This document shows, one piece after another, positions 19,171-28,690 of a stretch of DNA of 38,516 bases. This stretch comes from Candidatus Yonathbacteria bacterium (GTDB lineage: Bacteria > Patescibacteriota > Minisyncoccia > Phycocordibacterales > UBA1550): contig JACRKU010000005.1 in NCBI GenBank assembly GCA_016215205.1, positions 1 to 38,516 of the forward strand, written 5' to 3'. The stretch's first letter is position 1; each line of letters starts with the position of its first letter. The position numbers and the translations under genes were made by a program. The notes beneath the pieces were generated by a model, which was given only the letters and a program-made list of their open reading frames with translations, made no database searches and was not told the DNA's origin.

Positions 19171-20895
19171 TTACAATGTATTTATCTCTTGAAACGGCAC
19201 AATCTTATCCATACTTTTCAAGATTGCATCTTCTTTCATCGATATCATTCCTCTTTTGCGGGTAGCTTCCCACAAGCGAACCTCTGTCGGCTCAGCCAGA
19301 ATAATCTTTTCGATGTCCTTGTCCACGGAAAAGACTTCAAATACCGCGAGGCGTCCGCGAGTTCCCGATGGACATTCGGAGGTTGACATCGCTTCGTGAA
19401 GCGGTCTCGCAAGATTGAGTTTTTTCTTGAATTCTTGCGGAAAATCCTGAAATTGTTTTTCAATAATCATACTGATCGCTCCCTCATTGAGAACTTCTTT
19501 CGCCCCGCCGGGACAAATCTTTTTTACGAGGCGCTGTGCTACAGAAAGTACGAGCGTTGGCGCAATAAGATATGGATCGATACCCATATCCACAAGACGC
19601 GGAATGGCGCCAATGGCAGTGTTGGTGTGAAGCGTTGAAAGCACGAGGTGTCCCGTAAGCGCCGCCTGAATGGCAAGCTGTGCCGTCTCAGCATCGCGAA
19701 TCTCGCCAACCATAATAATATCCGGGTCCTGACGAAGCGTGGTGCGAAGCCCTGCCGCAAAAGTATACCCAATCTCCGGACGCACCTGAGACTGACTAAT
19801 TCCGCTCATATTATACTCAACAGGGTCTTCAAGCGAAACAATGTTTTTTGTTTCCTTGTCGAGCTCATTCAACATCGAATAAAGAGTGGTTGATTTACCG
19901 GACCCGGTGGGTCCCGTAATGAGAATGATTCCGTATGGACGCGCGAGGGCGCTTCGCACGAGCGCGAGGTGCTCCGGCCGAAAACCGATATCATCAATCT
20001 TCTGAACACCCTTTTGCGTATCCAAAATACGCATTACCACCTTTTCCCCATAATAAGCGGGAAAAGTAGAAACACGAAAATCGATTTTTCGGCCATCGAT
20101 ACGCGCCGAGAAACGCCCGTCTTGGGGTTTGCGCTTTTCGTCGAGCTTCAAAGACGCAAGGATTTTAATGCGCGCGACAACTGAATTATGCACATCAACT
20201 GGAAGCACAAGACTGGTAAAAAGCTCACCGTCAACGCGAAAACGCACGCGCACATTCTCGCCAGTATGTTCAATGTGCACGTCGGATGCGCCGCCTTCGA
20301 CGGCGTGACGCAGAATAACCGCTGTAATCTTTGCCACAGGAGCGTCTTCCACGACACGCGCTTCTTTCTTTGTGGCAACAGTGACCTTTCCGGCGCCCTC
20401 CTTAAGAAGGGCGTCCTTGTCGACATCGCTTATATCAACCTCGAGCTCCGAAAGCGCTTTTGTCACCTCTCCGGTAAGTCCGCGGTAACTCTCGAGAATC
20501 ACCTTCAAATCCTCATCCGATATGAGAAATATCTTGAATGGCATTCCGAGTTTCGTCGCGATAAATTGTAATGCGTCGCGCGCTTCAATATTTTCCGGGT
20601 CTGTAATTCCAATCTCAAGAACTTCGTTCACGACTCCTATCGGAGCAAAATGATAATGTGAAGCGGAATCTTCTGGGATATACTTTAAAATTTCAAAAGC
20701 GACACCTTTGCCTTTCAGATCGCGCGTGGGCAGATTGTAATAAAACCCGCGCCCCTTCAAAATATCTTCTTTTGTCACTCCCGCCTTTGCAAGCACTTCG
20801 TCAATTGACGCTCCTTCATTCAAATGCTTCAAAAGTGCCGGGATTAGCTCCTTTTTTATAATACCGTGAAGCGCGAATGTGTCGAGGATTGCCAT
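19171..20895 (-). CDS. pilB: Type IV pilus assembly ATPase PilB
   Basis: 574 aa; GPTGSGKSTTLYSML, RQDPDIIMVGEIRDAETAQLAIQAALTGHLVLSTLHTN. Confidence 0.96.
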   Translation of the reverse strand: MAILDTFALHGIIKKELIPALLKHLNEGASIDEVLAKAGVTKEDILKGRGFYYNLPTRDLKGKGVAFEILKYIPEDSASHYHFAPIGVVNEVLEIGITDPENIEARDALQFIATKLGMPFKIFLISDEDLKVILESYRGLTGEVTKALSELEVDISDVDKDALLKEGAGKVTVATKKEARVVEDAPVAKITAVILRHAVEGGASDVHIEHTGENVRVRFRVDGELFTSLVLPVDVHNSVVARIKILASLKLDEKRKPQDGRFSARIDGRKIDFRVSTFPAYYGEKVVMRILDTQKGVQKIDDIGFRPEHLALVRSALARPYGIILITGPTGSGKSTTLYSMLNELDKETKNIVSLEDPVEYNMSGISQSQVRPEIGYTFAAGLRTTLRQDPDIIMVGEIRDAETAQLAIQAALTGHLVLSTLHTNTAIGAIPRLVDMGIDPYLIAPTLVLSVAQRLVKKICPGGAKEVLNEGAISMIIEKQFQDFPQEFKKKLNLARPLHEAMSTSECPSGTRGRLAVFEVFSVDKDIEKIILAEPTEVRLWEATRKRGMISMKEDAILKSMDKIVPFQEINTL

Positions 20896-20904
20896 GGAAC
20901 ATTT

Positions 20905-21339
20905 TTAAGGGGTTTGTGACTGCACCCCGGAAACCGAAGCGGATTGCGCACCAGACTGAGAAGTTGCGCTCTTTGCGGCCGTTTCTTCAATGGCTCTCAT
21001 TTTTAATTTCCATGCAGTGGGAATGAATGGATTCGACCTCCCCACTGCCTCAATAGGTACCGCAACTGTGAAATCTTGAAGATTTTTAAATGCGGGCAAA
21101 TCAAAAATAATTTTGGAATCCGCCACCGCGCGCTCCAAGTCTCCAAGGTCTTTAACCGTGTAATCAATCTGGGTTCCAATAGACACCGTTTCTTCCGCAA
21201 TCTTGGCAATTGAAGCAACCGAACTCACGGTAGCAGTATCTTTCTTTACGAAAATAAAATATCCGACAATCAAAACTCCCACCGGAACTGCCACAGTCAA
21301 TATGTTTATCAAAAGCGATTTTATTTGTTCATTTTTCAT
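20905..21339 (-). CDS. Type IV pilus-associated single-TM protein (PilP-position)
   Basis: 144 aa, N-terminal TM; placed between pilO-like and pilB genes. Confidence 0.6.
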   Translation of the reverse strand: MKNEQIKSLLINILTVAVPVGVLIVGYFIFVKKDTATVSSVASIAKIAEETVSIGTQIDYTVKDLGDLERAVADSKIIFDLPAFKNLQDFTVAVPIEAVGRSNPFIPTAWKLKMRAIEETAAKSATSQSGAQSASVSGVQSQTP

Positions 21340-21343
21340 ATGA

Positions 21344-22018
21344 TTATTTAAGAGAATAGGTCTCTATCGCCACCGTATATTGATAAGTCGGCGGTGCCTT
21401 CGACTTAGAATCGGGCGGCAACATAACAAAAGAGATATCTGTCAGATTAATCAGCCCCAGGCTTTTTTCAAGGTCATTTAAAAAGAGTTGTGATGCCTCG
21501 TAAGAAGCGACAAATGTAAAATTTGCACTGGTGGATACAAATTTTTTACCTGAAACCGAAGCCTTGCCTTCAATTGTTGGATTCATGGTGTATGCCCCTT
21601 GCGCCTGATTTATTTTTGCGCCAAGAGATACTGTGTTTACGATCCCCTGTGTCACGCTGACACCAGATGGTGCAGTGTTTTTGAGCGTGCCGTTTGCGGG
21701 TCCTTCTACCTTGATGTCAGACAAAATAATTCTATTCTTTCTGCCGATATATTGGATATTGTTTGCAAAACGAACCGCATCAATTTTTTCGGGTAGAAAC
21801 ACCTCAAAACGGGACAGGCTGGAAGGCTCAATACCATCCATGTTTTTCTTGGTTTTATCGATTAATGCCTTAATCTCGCCGGATGTACTGAGAACCTTGG
21901 AAAGAGCTACTATATCGTCACGACGTTCTTGGCTCAAGTTGTATGCCGGCACGACATAGAAAAACGCAAAACCAGAAGAGATTATGAGGACAATAAATGA
22001 GATGATTGGTTTAGTCAT
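21344..22018 (-). CDS. PilO-like type IV pilus alignment protein
   Basis: 224 aa; N-terminal TM then coiled coil and ferredoxin-like region; synteny. Confidence 0.7.
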   Translation of the reverse strand: MTKPIISFIVLIISSGFAFFYVVPAYNLSQERRDDIVALSKVLSTSGEIKALIDKTKKNMDGIEPSSLSRFEVFLPEKIDAVRFANNIQYIGRKNRIILSDIKVEGPANGTLKNTAPSGVSVTQGIVNTVSLGAKINQAQGAYTMNPTIEGKASVSGKKFVSTSANFTFVASYEASQLFLNDLEKSLGLINLTDISFVMLPPDSKSKAPPTYQYTVAIETYSLK

Positions 22019-22027
22019 TATAGTATG

Positions 22028-22930
22028 TTACCAAAATTTAAACTTCGACCAGAGCGACATTAAAAAAGACTGCCACCCTTCCGCCTTCGCGGAGGTACTC
22101 GTGGTAAGTCCGCCCTGTGGAGCCGCGGTCAAGCCGCTCGCTTGACCACCAGTTTCAGTAGCCGGAAGGGACGTAGGTTCAAGAACAGATACCTGTAATT
22201 CTGTTGAAGTTGTTCCGGTGGTGGTGCCCATATCTGCCGCAGAAGATGCAGGTGCCGTGACAATGGGAGCCTTAGCGTTGGTGACAGTAGTAGTTGCGAC
22301 GACGGGTTCCTTCATTTCAAAAGCGGGAGTGATTAAAGCGCTTAAGTTATTTGTATACAATAAATAATCGGGCGCAAACGCCATTGCAAAAGTAAACGTT
22401 ACCGTACCAAATTTTGTAAGACTGACATCGCGCACGGAAAACCCGGAAAGTTCTTTGGTTTGACTTCGGAAAACATCTGCTTGGTACGCGAGCGCCGCAT
22501 AAGTCGGCGCTTCGCCCGAAAGCTCAAGCTGGGAGCCATCTGGGGTCTTCTTAAAAGAAAATCTATCATACAAAATGCTTTCAGTCGTATTTTTTGATAA
22601 GAACGCAAACACCGGAGACACGACAGTATGTGCGTTTAAAAGTTCACGCGCAATATCGGCGCGCGCGCGGAATACCTTCGCCTCTGAAACTTCCGAAGCA
22701 TCGCTGAATTCTTTTTGTACGGATTTTATTTCAGTTGTTTTTGTCGCTACCTCTTGATTCAAAATACCATTGTAATAAAAGAGTCCGGCGTACGCGCCGA
22801 TAATTGAAACAAAAGCAATTCCGGCAATAAATCCCATAACGCTTCGCGGACGGCGCCTTTCCAAAAAGGACTCCTCGCGGACGAGCGACCCTTTTGGAAT
22901 GAACGAAATTTTTGGGTTAGTGCCATCCAT
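22028..22930 (-). CDS. PilN-like type IV pilus alignment protein
   Basis: 300 aa; PKISFIPKGSL...TM (GFIAGIAFVSIIGAYAGLFYY); synteny with pilM. Confidence 0.7.
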   Translation of the reverse strand: MDGTNPKISFIPKGSLVREESFLERRRPRSVMGFIAGIAFVSIIGAYAGLFYYNGILNQEVATKTTEIKSVQKEFSDASEVSEAKVFRARADIARELLNAHTVVSPVFAFLSKNTTESILYDRFSFKKTPDGSQLELSGEAPTYAALAYQADVFRSQTKELSGFSVRDVSLTKFGTVTFTFAMAFAPDYLLYTNNLSALITPAFEMKEPVVATTTVTNAKAPIVTAPASSAADMGTTTGTTSTELQVSVLEPTSLPATETGGQASGLTAAPQGGLTTSTSAKAEGWQSFLMSLWSKFKFW

Positions 22931-22962
22931 AATTATTCTCTTTTATTATACTATGTTTATTA

Positions 22963-24099
22963 TCACTCTTCTAGTCCTTTTAGCGCAATGCCGATAGCCA
23001 CCGCAAAGTTTGGGCTCAACTCTTTCAATGTTGAAGACAAGAATGCCGGCGTATCAACGCGGGCAAACGGGTCGCCGACAAAAAAAGAAGCGTTTGGGAA
23101 ATTTTGTGCCACTATCTTCTCGATACCTTTTAATCGCGCGCCGCCGCCGACCAAAATTACTTTTGATATCTTTGTATTATATTTGCGTTCATAGTTTTCC
23201 GTGAATCGCGCCGCTTCATTCATGATATTCGCAATGATAAGCTCGGAAACTACGAGGACATCTCGCCCTTCCTCGTCGCCAATCATCCCAACGCGACATT
23301 TTATTTCCTCCGCTTGATCAAGGGAAAGCTGGCGAGAGCGCGAGAGCGCGAGCGTAATGTCCTGCCCGCCCGATGAGATAACGTGTGAACCGCGCACAAC
23401 GCCCTCATCCACGAGAGCAAGCTTTGTACTTCCCGCGCCAATGTCGATTACAAGAGTAGGCAAGAGGTCCCGCCCGACGACCGCGCGAAGAGTACTGAAT
23501 ATCTCAATCTCGAAATGCGATGCCTCTCCGGGAATCTGCGCATCACGCTTGATTGATTCATATTTTTTGATAATCTCATTGTGAATCGCGGCAATGATGA
23601 CTTCAGTCTTCCCGATTTGTTTTGCGGAGGAAACTGGAGCGGCAACAACAGCTCCGGCCTTTACTTCCGCTTTGCGTTTTGGCAGAACCCACCAGTCGAG
23701 CGAAACTTCGGTAATAGGTACGGGTATGTATCGTCGTGCTTCTATTGGAATCATTGATTCAAGTTCTTTCTTTTCCACATCGGGAAGCTCGGCAACAGTG
23801 AGCAAGCTCGCGCTAAATGGAATCGCCATAAGCGTGTGGTGAGCAACAATGCCCATTTCCTTCAAAAGGTCGCGGAGCGCTTCCGCAATCTTTTCCGGGG
23901 GGAGATTGGTTGCCTGCCCCGAGGATTTTCCGGCGCGAGGACCAAGGGCAATCTCGCCGTAGTTTCGCAAAACTGCTTTTTCTTCAACCTTTTCAATTGC
24001 GACAACCTTGATGGAAGATGAGCCAATATCAATACCGAGGATTACCCCCTTGTGTCCAGTCGAAAAAACTTTTTTAAATGATTCTAAAATTGAAACCAT
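22963..24099 (-). CDS. pilM: Type IV pilus assembly protein PilM (actin-like ATPase)
   Basis: GVILGIDIGSSSIKVVAIEK, TLVIDIGAGSTKLALVDEG, VILVGGGARLKGI; start taken at MVSILESFKKVF. Confidence 0.93.
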   Translation of the reverse strand: MVSILESFKKVFSTGHKGVILGIDIGSSSIKVVAIEKVEEKAVLRNYGEIALGPRAGKSSGQATNLPPEKIAEALRDLLKEMGIVAHHTLMAIPFSASLLTVAELPDVEKKELESMIPIEARRYIPVPITEVSLDWWVLPKRKAEVKAGAVVAAPVSSAKQIGKTEVIIAAIHNEIIKKYESIKRDAQIPGEASHFEIEIFSTLRAVVGRDLLPTLVIDIGAGSTKLALVDEGVVRGSHVISSGGQDITLALSRSRQLSLDQAEEIKCRVGMIGDEEGRDVLVVSELIIANIMNEAARFTENYERKYNTKISKVILVGGGARLKGIEKIVAQNFPNASFFVGDPFARVDTPAFLSSTLKELSPNFAVAIGIALKGLEE

Positions 24100-24102
24100 A
24101 AT

Positions 24103-24119
24103 ATATACTATTAGTATAT
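24103..24119. promoter_or_regulatory. 17-bp palindrome placing a TATACT box on both strands between pilM and comF
   Basis: atatacta-t-tagtatat. Confidence 0.4.
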
Positions 24120-24253
24120 CATGAAAAATGGAATCTTTGGCGCCGGTAAAAATAGAAGTTATCCACAAGCGAGTGAGTGAGATAAAAATAAGTTTAATAA
24201 TTTGTTTTTATCTCCGAGCGAGCGAAGTGGATATTGTACCTAGTTATATCCAC

Positions 24254-24925
24254 ATGCACCTACTGTTATCGATATTCACACGACTCATTGATGCCGTATT
24301 CCCTAGCGTATGCGGAGGATGTGGGAAAAGTGGCGGGCTTTTGTGCGCGGACTGCATTGCAAATGTTCCTAGCGCTTCGCCTGCAACACAATCATTCATT
24401 ACTGCAGTTTTCGATTATCAAAATCCGATAATACGCGGGGTAATTTGGAAATTTAAATACAAGAACGCGCGCGGAGTCGCAAAATATTTTGGTATGGCGC
24501 TCTACGATGAAATCATTGGCGAAATCGGCGATGACATTCGCATCTCAAAAAATGAAGTGTTCTTGCTCGTACCAATCCCGCTTCACGCAAAACGATTACG
24601 CGAGCGCGGGTACAACCAGAGCGAACTTCTCGCGCGAGAAATTATTAAATATGCAAAAGAACAAGGAAGCGAAAAAATGTTTAAGCTTGCGCCAGGCGCG
24701 CTCACCCGTACGCGTGCAACTAAACCACAGGCGAAATCTGAGAAACGCTCCACGCGTTTTGAAAATCTCCGCGGAGCGTTTTTTGCATTTCCTGAACTCG
24801 TGCGCGGCAAGCATATTATTCTCATCGACGATGTTACCACCACCGGTGCAACCCTGACCTCAGCGCGCAAAACACTTCTAAAAAACGGCACAAAAACCGT
24901 GCGCGCATACGCAGTGGCGCACTAG
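24254..24925 (+). CDS. comF: ComF family phosphoribosyltransferase
   Basis: VCGGCGKSGGLLCADC zinc finger, VPIPLHAKRLRERGYNQSELLARE, HIILIDDVTTTGATLTSARK; start uncertain (ORF opens at 24128). Confidence 0.92.
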   Translation: MHLLLSIFTRLIDAVFPSVCGGCGKSGGLLCADCIANVPSASPATQSFITAVFDYQNPIIRGVIWKFKYKNARGVAKYFGMALYDEIIGEIGDDIRISKNEVFLLVPIPLHAKRLRERGYNQSELLAREIIKYAKEQGSEKMFKLAPGALTRTRATKPQAKSEKRSTRFENLRGAFFAFPELVRGKHIILIDDVTTTGATLTSARKTLLKNGTKTVRAYAVAH

Positions 24926-24968
24926 AGAAAACGCGCCGAATATGATAAGGTGGTAAAGTTCAACAACT

Positions 24969-25055
24969 GGAGACGTGACCGAGAGGCCGAAGGTACCTCA
25001 CTGCTAACGAGGCAGGGGATAAAACCCCTCGAGGGTTCGAATCCCTCCGTCTCCG
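24969..25055 (+). tRNA. tRNA-Ser(GCU)
   Basis: GGAGACGTGACCGAGAGG...CTGCTAA...long variable arm...GAGGGTTCGAATCCCTCCGTCTCCG; anticodon GCT. Confidence 0.95.
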
Positions 25056-25234
25056 CAAAACAAGAAGCTCAACACGAATGTGTCGGGCGACTGTGTTTTG
25101 CGAGAGATGGAGGGATTCGAAAGCGAACGCGGGCACCCGCCTGGCACGGCGGGTCGCGAGAGCAGGGCCGAGAAATTTTTATGAGTGGCGACGAATAAAA
25201 ATGTTCTTGGCCAAAAATCCCTCCGTCTCCGCAA
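25056..25234 (+). ncRNA. Structured element downstream of tRNA-Ser: inverted tRNA-3' copy, two hairpins, direct tRNA-3' copy
   Basis: 25036-25062 vs 25094-25121 inverted; 25040-25058 = 25216-25234 direct (19/19); hairpins at 25135-25154 and 25165-25212; same plan as 37264-37452. Confidence 0.7.
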
Positions 25235-25235
25235 T

Positions 25236-25266
25236 CAAAAATCACGCCATTATAGCGTGATTTTTG
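25236..25266 (+). terminator. Terminator hairpin
   Basis: caaaaatcacgc-cattata-gcgtgatttttg. Confidence 0.75.
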
Positions 25267-25281
25267 CTATACTATAATTCT

Positions 25282-25857
25282 ATGCCTCAACACAACCTCA
25301 CCATCACCGACAAAATTCTGGCGAAAACACTCCTACATCTCATTCCGCACTGGATGACGCCAAACTTAATTTCGTGGCTTCGTTTTGCAAGTGTGCCATT
25401 CATCGGATATTTTCTGTGGAATGAAAGCTATGTGGTCGCGCTGCCACTCTTTTTCATTTCCGCATTTTCTGACGCTGTCGACGGTTCTCTTGCGCGCACG
25501 CGAAACCTCGTAACGGACTTTGGTAAAATGTTTGATCCGCTTGCCGACAAACTTCTCATCTCTGCGGCGGCAATCATAGTCATTCCACGATATCTCGATT
25601 GGAGTATCGTGCTTGCCATAGTCACCATAGAGCTCACCCTTGTCGCAAGCGCTTATGTGCAAAAAACATACTACGGAAAAACAATCCAAGCGGAGAACAC
25701 CGGCAAGCTCAAAATGATTTTGCAGTCGCTCGGCATCGGCGCATTGCTTGTTTATACGATATGGAACATCGCATTGGTTCTCATGCTGGCGCAGTATTTC
25801 TTTTACGCAGCAATTTTCTTTGCGCTTCTGTCTCTCGTAGTGTATCGTGCCATCTAA
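25282..25857 (+). CDS. pgsA: CDP-alcohol phosphatidyltransferase (PgsA-like)
   Basis: DAVDGSLARTRNLVTDFGKMFDPLADKLL motif; start at MPQHNLTITDK. Confidence 0.9.
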   Translation: MPQHNLTITDKILAKTLLHLIPHWMTPNLISWLRFASVPFIGYFLWNESYVVALPLFFISAFSDAVDGSLARTRNLVTDFGKMFDPLADKLLISAAAIIVIPRYLDWSIVLAIVTIELTLVASAYVQKTYYGKTIQAENTGKLKMILQSLGIGALLVYTIWNIALVLMLAQYFFYAAIFFALLSLVVYRAI

Positions 25858-25875
25858 TCAACCAATAAAATAAAA

Positions 25876-27881
25876 ATGAAACGAACACCTTACACACCAT
25901 CCGATTTCGCGTGGACAAAATGGTCCGCGACTGATATTAAGGCGCTTCCGGCAAAAATTATCGCCGAGAAAAAAGCGCGATTTCTTGCTATTAAAAAATA
26001 GTCTCCGCCAACCGCACATTTGAAAACACGGTATATGCGCTTGAGTCTTCCGACTACGGTATTTCCGAAACCGTCCTTAAAATAGATCTCCTGCAAAATG
26101 TTTCGCCCGAAAAGACCATTCGCGACACCGCAAAGCGCGCGATAGAAGCAATAGAAAAACAAATGATTCGCATTGAACGCGACCCGAAGATATGGCAGGC
26201 ACTCAAAGACTATAAAAACGGCGGGTGGAAAAAAGAAAAAGCGGATATCGCTCCGGAAGACAAGAAATTGTTCCGCGATATATTTCTCATTTATAAGCGG
26301 ATGGGTTTTGACCTCGCACCAAAAAAACAAAAGCGCGTAAAAGAAATAATGGAGCGCCTTTCAAAACTTTCAAACGAATTCCGCCACAACATCAATAATT
26401 ACGAAGACCATATTACGATTGCGGAAACAGAAACAGCGGGGCTCCCAGAGCGCTACACTGCGGGGCTCAAGTGCGACAAAAAAGGAAACTTCATCGTCAC
26501 TCTCGCCTACCCCGACTATGTTCCTTTTATGGAGCTCGCGCAAAACGAAACAAAGCGCAAAGAGCTCAACAATAAATATATGCAAAAAGGCGGAAAGAAA
26601 AATATGGTCGTGCTTGGCGAGATGCTTCTACTTCGCGCCGAACATGCGCGCCTTCTCGGATACAAGACACACGCCGACTACAAGACCGAACTGCGCATGG
26701 CAAAATCAGGAAAAACTGCGCTTGGCTTTGAAATGTCGCTTCTCAAAAAAGTCGAACGGGGCGGAAAACATGACCTTGATGAACTTCGCGACCTCAAGCG
26801 CACGGTCACACAAAATCCTGGCGCGGAACTATACTCCCACGACATAGCCTACTACGGCCACGAGCTCCAAAAAGAGCGATTCAAATTTGACAGTGAAGAA
26901 GTGCGCGCGTACTTCCCACTTGAGCGCGTACTCGATGGAACATTTAAAATTTACTCCACACTCTTTGGGGTGAAGTTTGAAAAGCTTAAGAATTTCCCGC
27001 TCTGGCATCCAGATGCCGCGCTTTATGTGGTCAAGAACCAAAAAGGAAAAATTATTTCCTATTTTGCGCTCGACCTCTACCCGCGCGAGGGTAAATACGG
27101 ACACGCGGCGGCATTTGGAATTATTGGCGGACGCCAAACTTCTCCTACCAGTTACGTTGCACCATTTGCCGCAATGGTAACCAACTTCACGAAACCTTCA
27201 GAGAAAAATCTTTCTCTTCTTTCGCACAGAGAAGTCGAGACGTTCTTTCACGAGTTTGGACATATTATGCATTGCATCCTCACTACCGCGCGCTACGGTT
27301 CGCAATCCGGCTACCACACGGCGTGGGACTTCGTAGAAGCGCCATCACAAATGCTTGAACACTGGGCTTGGGACAAAAAATCTTTGGTTATTTTGTCTGC
27401 GCACCACGAAACCGGCAAACCAATTCCGCCGGCTTTTTTGAAGAATCTCATCGCGAGCGAAAACCACCTCCTCCGCTACGCAACACTTCGCCAGCTCGTT
27501 CTCGGCATATTTGACCTCACGCTTCACTCCGGAGGACACTCGCTCGAACCCGCAAAGCTCTATCGCGACCTTATGAAAAAACATACCGGTATAAATGTGC
27601 CGAAAGATGCAATCTTCCCCGCGGGCTTCGGGCACCTCGACGGCTACGATGCCGGCTACTACGGCTACCTCTGGTCAAAAGTGTATGCGGCGGATATGTT
27701 TACGCGATTTGCAAAAGAAGGAATCCTCAATAAAAATACTGGCGCCGACTACAAGAAATGGATTCTCGAAAAGGGCGGGAGCATGGAGGAGATTGATTTG
27801 GTGAAAGGCTTTCTCGGAAGAACACCAAACAACAAAGCGTTTTTGAAGGAGATTGGCGAATTGGGGTTTTTAAAACCATAA
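25876..27881 (+). CDS. M3 family oligoendopeptidase, interrupted by a frameshift at A6 (25993-25998)
   Basis: Frame 1: MKRTPYTPSDFAWTKWSATDIKALPAKIIAEKKARFLAIKK*; continues in the next frame KIVSANRTFENTVYALESSDYG... into ORF 26163-27881, which carries TFFHEFGHIMHCIL. Confidence 0.85.
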
Positions 27882-27964
27882 TGTAGTTCGGTTTTGAAAA
27901 GCCCAAATTCGTACCGCGGACGCCCCACCAGGGCGCCAAGGAGGTGAAGTAAGTGCAAAAATAC

Positions 27965-28231
27965 CTAGGCGATAACTTTGTGCAAGACAGAGGTGATGAA
28001 TGTTTGATACGACAATCCCTCACGCGACGCACGAGCCTTCAGCTTCATTAAGTCTCGCTCCGAAATGCGCACGTTCACCGTTTTAGTCTTTGCAAGAGTG
28101 ACATTTGCAATCTCGGAATGACGGAGAATCTCTTTCTTTATCAATGGAACAGAGCTAAACTTGCCTGCCTCAATGCTGGCAAGAATTCGTTTCTCTTCTT
28201 TATCTAATGTTAATTTTTTGATTTTCTTCAT
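27965..28231 (-). CDS. BrnA/CopG-like antitoxin
   Basis: 88 aa; TVNVRISERDLMKLKARASREGLSYQTFITSVLHKVIA. Confidence 0.75.
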   Translation of the reverse strand: MKKIKKLTLDKEEKRILASIEAGKFSSVPLIKKEILRHSEIANVTLAKTKTVNVRISERDLMKLKARASREGLSYQTFITSVLHKVIA

Positions 28232-28502
28232 AATATTGTGGTTTTAAATACTTTTTAGTTGCCTTTCTGCTTGGAATAATAGTTTTAAGAAAAATTTTCT
28301 CTTTGTCTTCTACAAAAGGAACGTAGTAAACATACTTATCTATTTCAAGTACGTATACATGCTGATGTTCATAAGGAGTTTTATTTTCAATAATGTCCAA
28401 TATCTCACCCTGCTCTATGTAAGCTAAGCACATTTCAAACGAAACACCACGTTCTTGTATGAGTTTCAGATTTTTCTCCTCATCCCAGTCGTGATACTTC
28501 AT
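28200..28502 (-). CDS. BrnT-like toxin
   Basis: MKYHDWDEEKNLKLIQERGVSFEMCLAYIEQGEILDIIENKTPYEHQHVYVLEIDKYVYYVPFVED; overlaps the antitoxin start. Confidence 0.75.
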   Translation of the reverse strand: MKYHDWDEEKNLKLIQERGVSFEMCLAYIEQGEILDIIENKTPYEHQHVYVLEIDKYVYYVPFVEDKEKIFLKTIIPSRKATKKYLKPQYYEENQKINIR

Positions 28503-28545
28503 ATCTGTATGATATACAATGTATACCATATGTCCAGCGAGGCAG

Positions 28546-28665
28546 CCGACTACAAAAAATGGATTCTCGAAAAGGGCGGGAGCATGGAGGAACTTGAGCT
28601 CGTCAAAGGATTCCTCGGGCGCGCGCCTTCGAACAAAGCATTTTTGAAGGAAATAGGCGCGAAAT
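28546..28665 (+). pseudogene. Displaced second copy of the M3 oligoendopeptidase 3' end
   Basis: ADYKKWILEKGGSMEELELVKGFLGRAPSNKAFLKEIGAK vs GADYKKWILEKGGSMEEIDLVKGFLGRTPNNKAFLKEIGELGFLKP. Confidence 0.9.
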
Positions 28666-28690
28666 AGAAACATGGTAAAATTGAGAGACG

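Noticed and set aside
25056-25234. Group I intron, T-box or known self-cleaving ribozyme interpretation of the tRNA-Ser element
   Set aside because: No recognisable group I core, T-box motif, or hammerhead/twister/HDV consensus by eye; the element is 3' of the tRNA, not within it. Kept as an unclassified structured element.
25040-25234. Simple attL/attR remnant of an integrated element at tRNA-Ser
   Set aside because: The 19-nt direct repeat fits, but the inverted arm, the paired hairpins and the same plan at tmRNA are not explained by an ordinary att scar. Not fully excluded.
24950-25260. Short ORFs on both strands over the tRNA-Ser downstream region (24950..25198, 25078..25260, 25004..25234)
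   Set aside because: They overlap the tRNA and the inverted/direct repeats; their peptides (e.g. EGSNPSVSAK, GDGGIRTLEG) are translations of tRNA sequence, so they are artefacts of the structured element.
26163-26330. Treating 26163 as the true start of the M3 peptidase
   Set aside because: Conserved-looking N-terminal sequence extends upstream in the same frame without an ATG and links to the 25876 start across the A6 run.
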